From Dryas octopetala (Eukaryota; Streptophyta; Magnoliopsida; Rosales; Rosaceae): a stretch of 64,000 bases of DNA. The stretch covers positions 6,510,001-6,574,000 of the forward strand of contig OY992835.1 in NCBI GenBank assembly GCA_963921425.1, given 5' to 3'. The notes under the pieces were generated by a model. The model did no database searches. It was not told the DNA's origin and saw only the letters and a list, made by a program, of their open reading frames with translations. The position numbers and the translations under genes were made by a program. Positions within the stretch are counted from its first letter, which is position 1, and every line of letters starts with the position of its first letter. Shown here piece after piece: positions 22,672 through 34,100 of the stretch.

Positions 22672-24920
22672 ATGGGACATCATAGTTATCTTCTAGTTCT
22701 GATAATTTTAATATCGGCTTCGTTAAATTGTCACTCATGGGGTTGGTTCTCCTCTTCCGAAGAGCCTCACTCTAGTGAGAACCCTTCTGGAACCTACAAA
22801 GATGCTACTAGTGGTGGTTCAGTTGGTAAATTCTCCATGGAAGGTCTTAATGACCAGAAGGGAATCAGGCTTGTTGAAAATGCCAAGAACAAGTTGGTAG
22901 GTTCAGACTCTTGTTGGCAAAATGCTTACCGGCATCTATTTGCCGGGTGCTCGGAGATTTTCGCCGTTGAAGAGAAGCGGTCAAGATTTGCCTGGCATCT
23001 TAGTGATTGCTTTCAGAAGGACTCTGGAAGGTCTCCTTTTCCTTCATGTGACTCGAAATCCGCTATGCCTAAATGCCTTAAAAGTTTGAATGACTATGAG
23101 CATAAGGTCTATTTGGAATTCTACCTTGAAACCAATTCTATCTGCCATCAGTTACAGTTAAGTATAATATGTCTTTCATGTAAACTGAATAATTGTTTTC
23201 TTGTTTTTCGTGAGAAACTAACAAGAACTTTGATTTTGTGTCATTGCCAGGGCTCGTGTATTTAAGCATGAAACAGAGAGACTAGTGAATGAACTAAAAA
23301 ATTCAGCCCAATATGCAGAAGGCAAATTAGAAACAATTGAAGAGAGAGCAGAGTATCTGCTGCAGGGCTCAAATCAAATATTTGATTCTTTGAATTCGAT
23401 TGATGTTCGAACACAGCAAGTTGCTCAAACTGCAAAAAATGTGGAAGATCATATAGATGTTGTGTTGAAGCATTCGGCAGAAGTTTATGAGCAATCCAGG
23501 AAAATCCATGCTTCTCAATCAGAGCTGCAAGAAGGACAAGTAGAAATGAAGAGGAATTTAAATGAAGGGATGGCAATGCTGCAAGATTCATACAGCAATT
23601 TGGGCCAAGAAATTGATCACTTAAGAAATGAGGCTGTAGAAATTGAAAAGGAGATAACTAAAGTTGGAGGTCAGATGTCATTTAGGATGGAAACTCTGCA
23701 AAGCAAAGCAGAAGATATTGGGAATATGGCTGGGCTCTCTTTGGATAAGCAACAGCTACTTCTAGATGGACAAACTACAGCTCTCAAGGATCTTCAGTTT
23801 TTAACTAAATTTCAATCTGAAGCATTAGAAGAGAGCAGGTACAAACAGGAAAAAAATTGTGAAATCAAGTCCGGAAATCTGTAGAATTTTCTCTAATTCA
23901 TTAGTAAATTGCAGGAGTACACTTCAACGGTTAGCCGAATATGGCCATAGACAACAAGAAGAGCTCCTTCAGAGGCAACAACAGCTTCAACGAGTTCATG
24001 ATCACTTGATGGAAAATTCAAAGTCAATCTTGGCTGCTCAGGTTTGTGTAGATTTAGTTTTCTATTTAATGAGGTTTCTTCGACTGGTATTCGTAAATTT
24101 CTTATTTGGATTCTCAGTTTTCTGCTCACAGGAATCTTTTGAATCAAAGCAAGCCAGTATGTTTGTTGCATTAGACAAGCTATTTGCGTTGCACAATGCT
24201 ATGCTGCTTGAATCTCGCTTAATCAAAGCTTTCTTTATTTACTCTCTATCAATCTTTGTTATCTACATGTTCACAAGCACAAAGCAAACATACACAGTGA
24301 GACCTTGGCTATATCTTGGTACGTACTTTATCTGATTATAAAGATGGAAAACATCAGAAACTTATATTTGTTCATCAACTTTTGTTTAATGTTGTATACC
24401 AAATTTCATTTACAGGGCTGTGTGCCACATTCTTGATAGAGGTAGCTATAATTCGGTTCACCATGTATGACACTGAACAGAAAACATGGAAAATAAACCT
24501 TTTCCGGTCAATCTTTGCAGCAATTGCTACAGTTAAGCTAATACATGCAATTTTCACATACAGGTATCTGAAATGCAGACAAATTTTAAATTTGAGCAGA
24601 AAGATCGATTATAGATTCTAGATATCTAAAAGGGCATGCCTGTGAAACTATGCAGGGACTATGAAGTGTTGAACCATCAGATGTTACATACATTGGTTGA
24701 GAAGGTTAATAACATGCAAAGATACCAGAAGTTGTCATGGGATGTAGATAGTGATTTAGACTGGTCCTCTTGGATTGACACCAACTTACCGGATGACGTA
24801 GACAGTTCCGAAGACCCTGACTACTTAGTTCCTAAAGAAGTTGCGGAGAATTCCATTGGGGAGAATTCCATCACAACTTCTATGAAAAGATATAATCTCC
24901 GCCAACGTCTTCTCAAATGA
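22672..24920 (+). CDS. GEX1: GAMETE EXPRESSED 1 (KAR5/Brambleberry family nuclear fusion protein)
   Basis: Six exons with canonical GT-AG introns: 22672-23156, 23251-23838, 23915-24041, 24132-24318, 24416-24563, 24656-24920. Joined they give 1,800 nt and a 599-residue protein, as long as known GEX1 proteins. An N-terminal signal peptide (about residues 5-20) is followed by a cysteine-rich domain with Cys81, 93, 113, 126, 135 and 158. A long coiled-coil region (about 165-390) precedes three hydrophobic segments (about 425-510) and an acidic then basic tail. This is the KAR5/GEX1/Brambleberry layout of nuclear-envelope proteins needed for karyogamy; in Arabidopsis GEX1 acts in gametophytes and nuclear fusion. 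The exon model comes from splice sites and frame continuity. It converges with the PPR gene, 263 bp apart. Confidence 0.95.
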
Positions 24921-25183
24921 AATTTTCTAGTCTTTGTGCACCAAATTAAGAAAAATTTAAGATGTGTTGTAATGTAGCATTTAAACTCATAGTTTTCATG
25001 AAGTACAATTATTGTATAATAATGCCCAATTAACGCAATATTCCAAGGTATATTAGGTTGTACTTCATTTATTCAATTATTTTCAGTAGTTACATTTGCT
25101 TTTTTAAAATGAATAAGATACAATGTTCTATCACATAAATCTTATGTTATCATTGGTCCTTAAAAGAAGTAAGAATGGTGTAA

Positions 25184-27157
25184 TCACCAGTAGTCCTTAC
25201 AAGAGCATTCTCCTCCTTTGAAATGGTGGAAGCGATTTGTGTCTCTCAAGACAATCACTCTCCTTGAAATCATTGAAACCATTTTCACCCAGGAGTGGCA
25301 ATCTGCACAAATGCGAATATTCTTTGTAACCCTAATTGGCATTCCAGCAGCAGTGTGGACGAGTGCAAACGTAGTTGCAAGTCTCTCACTATGCCCACAG
25401 ACCCACATTGCTTTGGTTTCTTCATTTACATCATGTAGCACAACACTGACGTCAAGGTTATACCCAACCTTTTGCATAGAACCCATCAATTCATTCCAAA
25501 CCATCTTAAACTCAGCTGAATTACGAAATTGAAAAGCCCCACCCGCTACAAATGTGTGAATTCTATCCCTTATTTGTATCCAACTGCATCCAGCCTCTTT
25601 TTTAACTCCCTTATCCTTCATCAGTTCTCTAACCCTATTCACACCCTCCCACATCCCTGCATTTGCATAAATGTTTGAGAGCATCACATAGTTCCCGGGA
25701 TTGTTAGGTTCAAGCTTAAATAACTCCATTGCAGCACACTCTGCAAGAGAAACTTCTCCTTGGAGCCGGCATGAGTTGAGTAATGATCCCCATATGCTGC
25801 CAGTCGGCTTCATAGGCATGTTTTCTACTACACCTAACGCCTCCTCAATTCTACCAGCTCTGCCCAAGAGATCCACTAAACAAGCATAATGCTCAACTGT
25901 TGGTGAGATGCCAAAACCCAACTTCATTTTCTTAAACAATCTCTGTCCTTCATCAGTAAGCCCTGCATGGCTACAGCCAGACAACAATGCTATAAAGGTC
26001 ACCCCATCTGGCCTGACACCAGACTCTACCATCTGATCAAACAATTTCATTCCTTCTTCTATAAATCCATTGATTGCATACCCAGTCAGTACAGTATTCC
26101 ACGTTGTCAAATCTTTACTTCGCATTCTGTTAAACACCCTCTTACAATAATCAATTGCTCCAGATTTTGCATACATATCGATAAGCGAGTTCATAACAGG
26201 AACATCTGGTCTCTTGGTGGACTTCACAATCTGGGCATGTATCTCTTTCCCACAATGAAGTGCAGTCATTCTAGCGCAGACTGGTAAAATGGTGGTAAGA
26301 GTGACCCAACTGAACCCCATCCCCTCCTTTTGCATCCTTCTGAAACAATCCAGTGACTCAAACACTTGGTCTCGTCGAACAAAACTTGCAATCAGAGAGT
26401 TCCAAGAAACAACATTTCGTTGAGGCATTGTCTCGAACACGCTCAAGACCTCTCCGAAACACCCGTGCTCCGCATACAACCTGAGAAGAGCATTATTCAC
26501 CACTTGATCGGGCTCTTCGTCGGATTTCACAATCTGGGAATGGACTGCTCTACCAACCCTCAACTCCGGCAAATCCGCACACGCCTTCAAAGCCATCGAA
26601 AACGCAAAATTACCCGGCCGGATTAGCCTGCACAACATGTCACAGTACACAAGCAAAGCTTCAACCAAATATCCATTTCTCGAATACCCAATTGCCATCG
26701 CCACCCACACTGACTCGGGCACCTGTTCATCTCCAAGCCCGTCCTCGAAAACCCCGCGAGCCTCGTCAAGTCGGCCGCAAACAGAATAGAGAGTAATGAG
26801 CTTGGTTTTCAAGGTGGGGTTGTTGAGGAGGCTATGGTTGTTGCCTCTGTCCTTGGAGAGGAGAAGCTGAAGATAAAGCCTTTGGCCATGCTCTAAGGAC
26901 TTTTTGGAGATACAGGTATGGAGGAGGAGGGAGTAGACCTCGACATCTGAGTCGGTGGCAGCCAATTTGGACGGTGAGGATTCGATCAGGCGAAGGGCCT
27001 CGTCTAATTTGCCGGATTTGGCAAGCCATTGGAGAGTTGTTGAAGTTAGAGGTTTGCTGTGTTTGTGAGTGCCGATGGGGCCTGAAGGCCCTGAAGTTGC
27101 AGTTATGTTAGTTGAAGCGGATATGTTAGTTATGAGAGAAGAAATGGCGGTAATCAT
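25184..27157 (-). CDS. DYW-class pentatricopeptide repeat protein (organellar RNA editing factor)
   Basis: A single uninterrupted exon of 657 codons. The Ser/Thr-rich N-terminus (about residues 1-35) fits an organelle transit peptide. A PLS-type PPR tract follows (about 45-470), with recognisable units around VWVAMAIGYSRNG, VVSWNSLIASFV and TTWNTVLTGYAINGF. E and E+ motifs come next, then a complete DYW deaminase-like domain with the HSE box (GHSERLA), the zinc-binding CADCH motif and the C-terminal triplet DYW. Such proteins bind a specific organellar transcript and direct C-to-U editing. The layout is reminiscent of Arabidopsis At3g14330, but orthology is only a guess. The target transcript cannot be read from the protein by eye. 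The 3' end faces GEX1. Confidence 0.95.
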   Translation of the reverse strand: MITAISSLITNISASTNITATSGPSGPIGTHKHSKPLTSTTLQWLAKSGKLDEALRLIESSPSKLAATDSDVEVYSLLLHTCISKKSLEHGQRLYLQLLLSKDRGNNHSLLNNPTLKTKLITLYSVCGRLDEARGVFEDGLGDEQVPESVWVAMAIGYSRNGYLVEALLVYCDMLCRLIRPGNFAFSMALKACADLPELRVGRAVHSQIVKSDEEPDQVVNNALLRLYAEHGCFGEVLSVFETMPQRNVVSWNSLIASFVRRDQVFESLDCFRRMQKEGMGFSWVTLTTILPVCARMTALHCGKEIHAQIVKSTKRPDVPVMNSLIDMYAKSGAIDYCKRVFNRMRSKDLTTWNTVLTGYAINGFIEEGMKLFDQMVESGVRPDGVTFIALLSGCSHAGLTDEGQRLFKKMKLGFGISPTVEHYACLVDLLGRAGRIEEALGVVENMPMKPTGSIWGSLLNSCRLQGEVSLAECAAMELFKLEPNNPGNYVMLSNIYANAGMWEGVNRVRELMKDKGVKKEAGCSWIQIRDRIHTFVAGGAFQFRNSAEFKMVWNELMGSMQKVGYNLDVSVVLHDVNEETKAMWVCGHSERLATTFALVHTAAGMPIRVTKNIRICADCHSWVKMVSMISRRVIVLRDTNRFHHFKGGECSCKDYW

Positions 27158-27443
27158 TATTCCCCTTTTGTTCGGCTTTGAATTTCCTTCCTCTTAAGTA
27201 TTACAGACTTACAGTATTAGGCTGAGTCAGCACTCAGCAGATTGATAAAGGATTTATTTTTATTTTTTATTTTTCAAATAAGGACTTTTTTGGTAATAGA
27301 AAAAGGGTCTTTTTTCAACTTGTGGCTTATGTAAAATTCCGAGAGATTCTTTAGTGTGGCAAACGTGGCACATATATGGTATATCACCAATGATACAATG
27401 AGATGTATTTTTATTTCAACTAAAGTTTACGGTCCGTTAAAAT

Positions 27444-28553
27444 CAAGGAATAAAATTTTGGGTTTTGAGAAAATTTCGATGAAAATTTCAATTGAAATTT
27501 TGAAGATTTTTAAATTTCGACTAAAATTCGACGGAAACGACGAAAATTGCTATCAAAATACATAAATTTTGAATGAAACTTTACCATATGTTTATTTAAC
27601 ATATTATCTACTATATTAATAAAAAACATTGAAGAAACCAAATTATATGGTAGGTTTCATATGATATGTGATGAATATAATGCGCGTTGGAGACAAATAC
27701 TGTTAAATAAAATTAGTACAATGAATAAATGAAATTAATATATTCATATTTTATAATTCATACAATAAATCCTATATACTATATATACTCTAATACTATT
27801 TATTCTTTATAATTTATACACTAAGATATTAGGGTTTAGGCCCTTTAAAGTATTTTTAATTATTTTTATATATAAATGTATTAGGGTTTTAGGGTTTAAA
27901 AACAAATAAACGAAATCTCAAATTCTTTTTTTCTTTCTAATTGCCCAAAGGCCCCAAATCCCAATTAACAATAAACTTTTTTTTTTTCCTCTTTTTTTTT
28001 TTTTTTTTTTTTCTTTTCTTTTTTTTTTTTTTTCTTTTCTTTTTTTTGTTCTTTTCTTTTTCTTTTCCTTCCTTCCTTTCTCTTTTCTTTCTTCCTTTCT
28101 TCCCGTAACTTCCTCTTTCTTCTCATCTCCTCTTTCCTAGTCCTAGTCTCCTAGACGCCACTGCAAGACACACCAGACCCTGCGCATCTCCTCTCTTTCT
28201 TCCCTCTTCCTCTTTCCTCCTTCCTCTCCCTCATCTCTTCTCTCTCCAAGATCTTTTCTCTTTCTTCTCTCTCCTCCCTGCCTAATCACCCTTTGATCTC
28301 TCTTCGATTTGCTGCCTCCGGCGACGTCGCCATTCGATCTGCTGCCTCCGGCGATGGCTGGGGACGAGGGCAGCTCGCCTCTTCCTCCCCTCTCCCTCTG
28401 GCTTCCGCCTCCCTGAGCCGAAAATTTCGCCAAAATTTCAAAATTTTCGCCGAAATTTCAAAATTTTCGACGAAATCGTCGAAATTAGGACGAAATTTTG
28501 TTAGTTTTGTGTTAAAATTTTGAAACCCCTAAAAATCGAAATTTAACATCTTG
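27444..28553. mobile_element. CAAGG-type hAT element, 1,110 bp
   Basis: An exact 8-bp target duplication, GTTAAAAT (27436-27443 and 28554-28561). Terminal inverted repeats are CAAGGAATAAAATTT and the complement of CAAGATGTTAAATTT. The subterminal regions repeat GAAATTTCG-type words. A pyrimidine-rich block (27965-28280) and a short GC-rich segment fill the centre; the short open frames there are low complexity and not genes. Two relatives occur at 18740-19000 and 41987-42673. Confidence 0.9.
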
Positions 28554-29476
28554 GTTAAAATAAATAGACAAATAGACAAATAGCACATATGGTGAAGTAG
28601 GACTAAGTGATCATACTGTTGATGCCAAATTTCTCCAAATGTGACAATTTGCCAACAATGATTATTCCTGATGATTTTTGAGAAGCCGAACTCAATCTTT
28701 GGTCGTCATCCACGAGAGCGGAAGGGGGGTGTACCTGCAAAAACACTTTGATGCCTAAGTTAGCATGAGTTCAACATGTCCGCAAGTTAATTCGGTTTGA
28801 TTGCATCCCTTGAGATGATTTAATCTTGGGTCTATATAGAGCTCTTTGAGTCTTGGACCCCAAGCTTTGGTCATTCCAAGTTCTTTTCCACTTACACACA
28901 TTCTTCATTCTGCTAAGGGGAGAGAGTGGTGGTCATGCCTCCTTCGTAGGAGCATTTGATTCAATGTGTTGTAGTTTGTTTGTTATTAACTTTATCAATA
29001 ACTCTCAGCTTGGATTAGGTTTATAGGTCGAACACCATGTGTCATTTGTGGGCTTCAGTTTCTCCTGTTCCGGCCCGGTTTTAAGACCAAATAATAATAA
29101 TATTATTGTATTATTTTTTACCCCAACAATGCCCAATTTTCTCTCTTCGTACACACTCTCAAGTATGGAGAGAGAAAATCACATATGAGTAAACACTAGT
29201 TCGCGAATAAAAGGGTTGTAAATGTGTACCTTTTTTGAGCTTGCCCCCAGCCTTTGGGCTCACACGTCCTTTTCTTGAACTTGGATTCGGGTTGATTTTT
29301 CCAGTCAATAAAACATGCATCTTTTTCACTCTTGGTTTTGTGATGCATTGATTAGTTCGATCTGCAAACTACTTAAAGCTCTATTTAGTTCATGGGGAAT
29401 TCTTCGTGCCCCTAATTTTCTATCCTCTTAAGGACGTTTTCTCGTGCCCTCGAGCTTAGGCTTTTTAGGCTTTTCC

Positions 29477-30050
29477 CCATGCCACCTCTTAAGGTGTAAG
29501 TCAATTTTCATTCTTCAAAGGTGATCTTTTGAACCCTATAATTCGATCAAACTTTCCTCCATGCCACCTCTTAAGGTGTAGGATAATTTTTGTTCCTTGA
29601 GGCTGATCTTTCAAACCCTCGAACTCGATCTCAAATCTTTTTCCATGCCACCTCGGTTTGTGAAGTGTAGGAAGAAATGCCCACTGAATTTATGAAAACA
29701 TTTTTATGCCACTTTGTTCGCGAGGCAAAGTGTAGGTCAAAACATTTTTCAAATTTTTTATCTTTTAGTGGATTTTCTAGGCTCGATGAAGATCTTTCAA
29801 TTTCAGTCTCAGTCATATTCTCAATCTGTCGCTAGTGCTTCTTTGAGCTCGGCTTGAAAAATATTTTCCATGCCACTGGGCCAAACTCTAAAAAATATTT
29901 GATTGAATTGATCTGAAGACTTGATTTGCTTTGCGACATTATTTTTCATGCCACTAATTCTTGAGTGTAGGACAAATATGTCTTTACAAACTAAGTGAAT
30001 TGCTTTTGCGACGATACTTTCCATGCCACTAATTCATGAGTGTAGGACAA
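29477..30050. repeat. Diverged CATGCCAC...GTGTAGG repeat cluster
   Basis: The phrase CATGCCAC(C/T), followed within 10-25 bp by a variant of GTGTAGG, recurs near 29478, 29560, 29644, 29705, 29868, 29947 and 30021. Most spacings are about 60-90 bp and one is about 160. The distance from CATGCCAC to GTGTAGG is roughly constant, so this is an old, diverged tandem array. Confidence 0.6.
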
Positions 30051-30254
30051 ATATGCTTGCAATTTCTGATACAAGAGAATATCGATCCAATAATCAATTA
30101 TGGAATTTTTTGAAAAAATAATGTTTAAGGGAGTGGAGTAAAGAATCCTTAGCTTTTCCTGGTGGAAATAGCGGGTCGATCCCACCATGTGAGCTAGATG
30201 TCATACATATTGAGATTGCGCCTGAGCTAACTACTTTTCTTTACTCTTTTCTAT
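29829..30254. repeat. Left ~430-bp direct repeat bracketing the hAT relic
   Basis: Nearly identical to 35036-35479 in the same orientation; the right copy carries an extra ~18 bp near 35330. Homology ends abruptly after TTTCTAT on the right of both copies and near CTAGTGCTTC on the left. Confidence 0.85.
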
Positions 30255-30467
30255 ATCGTTACACCGAACAACCAAACCAAGCCAATGGGAAAAAATCGTG
30301 GAAAAACCGTGTTGACTAAAACTAGTCAACATCGACACTGAAATCGAACTGAACCGGATCCTTATGGGTTGGTTCAGGTTCCGGACATTGAAACACCAAT
30401 TCGAACCGAACTGGACCGAGAACACATATGATATATATATTCAATAAAAAAATGTAGGAGTTTGGCT

Positions 30468-30540
30468 AAGTTGCAAGTCGAACAGGAGACCTCAAATACC
30501 AAATTTTTACTCTCAACCAACTGAGCTGACTAGTTAGTTG
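30468..30540 (-). repeat. tRNA-like (SINE head) sequence
   Basis: On the minus strand it reads CAGCTCAGTTGGTTGAGAG followed, at tRNA spacing, by a degenerate B box (TGTTCGACTTGC). A T-rich end lies to the left. Too degenerate for a working tRNA, so probably the head of an old SINE. Confidence 0.45.
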
Positions 30541-30769
30541 TCCATTTTATGAATCATAACATATTTAATAGGTTTTTTTGTTTGTTTACTCTAATAAATA
30601 CTAGTTTTACTCCAATACATTAATATGCTTAATATTGCTTATTAAGTTATTATATAATACTATTATGTTAGTAATACTATAAATACTAAACTTTTAAAAT
30701 TATTTACAACTATAATAAAACATAAAATTATGTTAACCCATAATTTACCCTTATAAGTAAAATACTTAA

Positions 30770-31060
30770 GTGATTCTTTGTGGGATCCACTCTTCATTGT
30801 ATGTCAATGATCGTAACCGTTCATTTTTTAGGTCTCTCCTTAAGGATCATCATCGCAAAAAATTAGTCAAATCGGTAATTATTTGCCTATCTAAAGTATG
30901 CAAACAAACAAATATCTTTAAATATTGTTACTGCTAATCAAATGACTAAACAATTTCCGATTTAGATGCTTTTTTACGATGATCTTTGAATGATTTCCTA
31001 AAACATAGATGGTTCCGATCATTAAATTATGTACCCTATATAGACTTACAGTTATAGTTT
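30770..31060. mobile_element. Palindromic MITE, family F
   Basis: An imperfect palindrome centred near 30925, with AACCGTTCATTTTTTAGG on the left, its inverse near 31010, and the inner words AAAAAATTAG(T/C)CAAATCGG / CCGATTTAGATGC. Relatives lie at 37951-38258, 44760-45130, 46315-46600 and three tandem units at 55000-55930. Confidence 0.65.
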
Positions 31061-31139
31061 AATTAGTTTATATAGTTATAGTTTAAATTAGTTTAATTTT
31101 TTTTTAATGTCTAAATTTCTAATAGACTTGGTAAGTTAG

Positions 31140-34100
31140 ACTAAGTTGACTAAGACAGTCATCACTCATCCACTCATCCTTAATCCTCATTTCCTTTTCC
31201 TCATTGACTGTTGCCTTTCAAAGACACAGAGAGAGATAGACCACCATCACCATTCGACACCACCACCATCGCCTGTGAGTTTACAACCACTAATCCACCA
31301 CCATCACCATCATTATCGTCCCATCATCACATCATTCCAAAATCCCCAAATCCTGAATTCACCCAAACCCTAAATCCATCACCACCGGCATTCTGCACCA
31401 CTGTATCCACCACTAGAGACCTCCACTCCACCCCAATGACCTCCACCACCATCCTTCACCACCCCATGACCCCAAAGTCCCAAACCCTAAAATCCCCAAT
31501 TTCAGAGTTCGAACCCTAAAATCCCAAAAATCCAAAACTCTCAGTCTTGAATCTCGCAAGTCGCAACCTATTCTCTTAGTCTCTCATCTTGTTAATTACA
31601 ATATTACATCCCCATTTGCTGGGTAAGTACTCACAACTCAATTTAGGGTTTGTTTTTTTTCAATTTGGGGGAAACTTGGGAGATTGTAATTTTTCTTTTT
31701 GTATGCCAAATTCTTGAATTATGACTCGATTTCAGGTGGTTGGAAACTTGGAGAAGTTCAATTGGATCAGCAACCAACTCAATTTAGTAAGTTGCTGTCT
31801 TGTTGAGATATATCGATGTGGTTTCTGCTTTCTGAGTTTTTGGTAGCATTTTTGGGTTTTGAATATTTGAAGAAATGGTTTATTTTTTTTATTTTTATGA
31901 ATTCTTCCTATTGAATATTAGATTGAGTACTCGGTTCACCTGTAAGGATCTTGTGCTTTTCTAAATTTAGAGAAATAGGTTTGTTGAAGCTGGTGTAATT
32001 TGTGCTTGATGATGATCTGAATATATATCTAATTTGTACTTTGTATCATTAAGGATGGCAGAATTATCCACTGCCTCTGCACCCTCACCATCAACAGCAC
32101 GCACCATCACCATCAGCAACACCATCACCCACAACAACACCATCATCACTAGCACCATCCCAACCCAACCCTACTAGTGGTCTTCCACTCGTACACCCAA
32201 GTGGGGCTAGGAAACCATCTAAGGAAAAATCTGAGGTATGAGAGCATTTCATTAACTATGGTGACATAGTAGAGTTTGCTAAGGAAGATGGGACTAAAGG
32301 GCATATTTTTAAAAAGAGGGCTAGGTGTTAGTAGTGCAAAGACTACTATGTTGCTGACCCTGTGATAAATGGCACCTCAACTATGAAAAAACACCTTGCA
32401 CAGTTATGTAAAAATAATCCCGAGAGAGTACATGACAAAAAATATAAAACTTTGTCTTTTGACCAAACTATTGGTCAATGTATGGCTAGGGGAGGTAATA
32501 AAGATGAATGCTTAAAGACTTGTGTAGAAATGGTGATAATAGATGAGCTGGCATTTAGTTTTGTTGAGGGTAACGAGTTTAGGCATTTTTGTAGTGTTGC
32601 ATGCCCCTTTTTCCAAGTCCCTTCTTGTCGGACACTAACGAGGGCTTTCATGGTCATGTATGATGACTTGAAACAAAATATTGAAGAGTGAATTAACATC
32701 ACATAGTGTGCCTCACCACCGACACTTGGACAAGTTTTCAAAACATCAACTACATGGTGATCACAGCACACTTTATAGATGATGATTGGAATTTGCACAA
32801 AAGAGTCTTAAACTTTTGTGTCATAGCTAATCACAAAAGGAACTCAATAGGGAAAGTACTTGAACAATGTTTATTAGAGTGAGGTTTGGAGAAAATACTC
32901 ACTATCACAGCTGATAATGCTACTACAAACACCGTTGCAATAGATTATTTATTGGACAAAATCCAAGGTTGTGTTAGGGGGGAAGCACATGCATGTTAGG
33001 TGTTGTGCACACACAGTCAATTTGATAGTTGGAAAAGACTTGAAAAAGGTAGATATGTCAATCTTGGCCATTAGGAATGCTGTCAAGTATGTGAGGTCTT
33101 CTCCACAAAGATTGGAGTATTTCATGACTTGTGTTTTGAAGGAAAAAATAGAGTGTAAGGGTCTTATGGTGTTGGATGTCCCAACTAGGTGGAAGTCCAC
33201 CTATTTGATATTGAATGTAGCCTTGAAGTTTGAGAAGACATTTTCTAGAATAGTAGAAGAAGAGGATACTTCATATTTGGGTTAGTTTGGTGAAGAGAAT
33301 GAAGGGGAACAAGGGGTGGCACCTGTTGCCAATCGTAGAAAAAGGGTAGAACCACGTAACTCAAATGATTGGAACAATGTTGGCATTTGTGGACTTCCTT
33401 AAAGTGTTCTATGATATGACTGTAAAATGTCATTATCTTTACATCCCACTATCCATGAAACATTTCACGATTTGATTTCCATTGAAGCAGAAATTAACTG
33501 TTTATTCCTAAGTGAGGATGAAATGCCAATAGATGATGAATGTGAATTGAATGGGCAAATGGTGTTGAATGATATGGCCACCGGGATGAAGACTAAATTT
33601 GATAAGTATTGGGGTGATCTGGAAAAGATCAACCAATTCTTGATGATTGCACTTGTGCTTGATCCTTGATACAAGTTGGGCAATTTAGCACATGTTTTAC
33701 AAAAATATTGCTTAGATGAAGCTACTGCCTTTAGGAAGAAAATGGAGGTGAAGGAGATTTTAATGAAGCTATTTGCTAAATATGCAAGTCCACCACCCCA
33801 AAGTCCTACTTATAGTGGAATTAGTATCACTAATATTAGCACAATTACAACTTCTACAAGTTCTAGGGCAGCTTCTAGGGACCTCGGGGGGGAAGAAAAC
33901 GACATGAAATGACTAGAAGTTGGATGGAAAAAGCTGCAGCTAGTAATACGGTCGTATTTGAACATGATGTTGATAGGTACTTGACTGATCCTATTGAGAA
34001 GACAGATCTGGACATTGAGTTTGATGTTTTGAAGTGGTGGAAGCTCAATGGGGTCAAATATCCGGTTGGGGCTGGAAGTAATTGCAAAAGATATCCTTGC

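Noticed and set aside
23859-24621. Separate small genes between the GEX1 exons
   Set aside because: These frames are GEX1 exons read into their introns; the GT-AG junctions join them into one 599-residue product.
28143-28523. Arg/Gly/Glu-rich (minus) and short plus-strand open frames
   Set aside because: Products of pyrimidine-rich low-complexity DNA in the hAT element at 27444-28553.
30468-30540. A functional tRNA gene
   Set aside because: A-box and D-arm words are good, but the B box is damaged and no complete cloverleaf with paired acceptor stem is visible.
31146-31519. His/Pro/Ser/Thr-rich open frames of 75 and 102 codons
   Set aside because: Low-complexity CCA/CAC-rich leader of the hAT relic; no initiation context or known domain.
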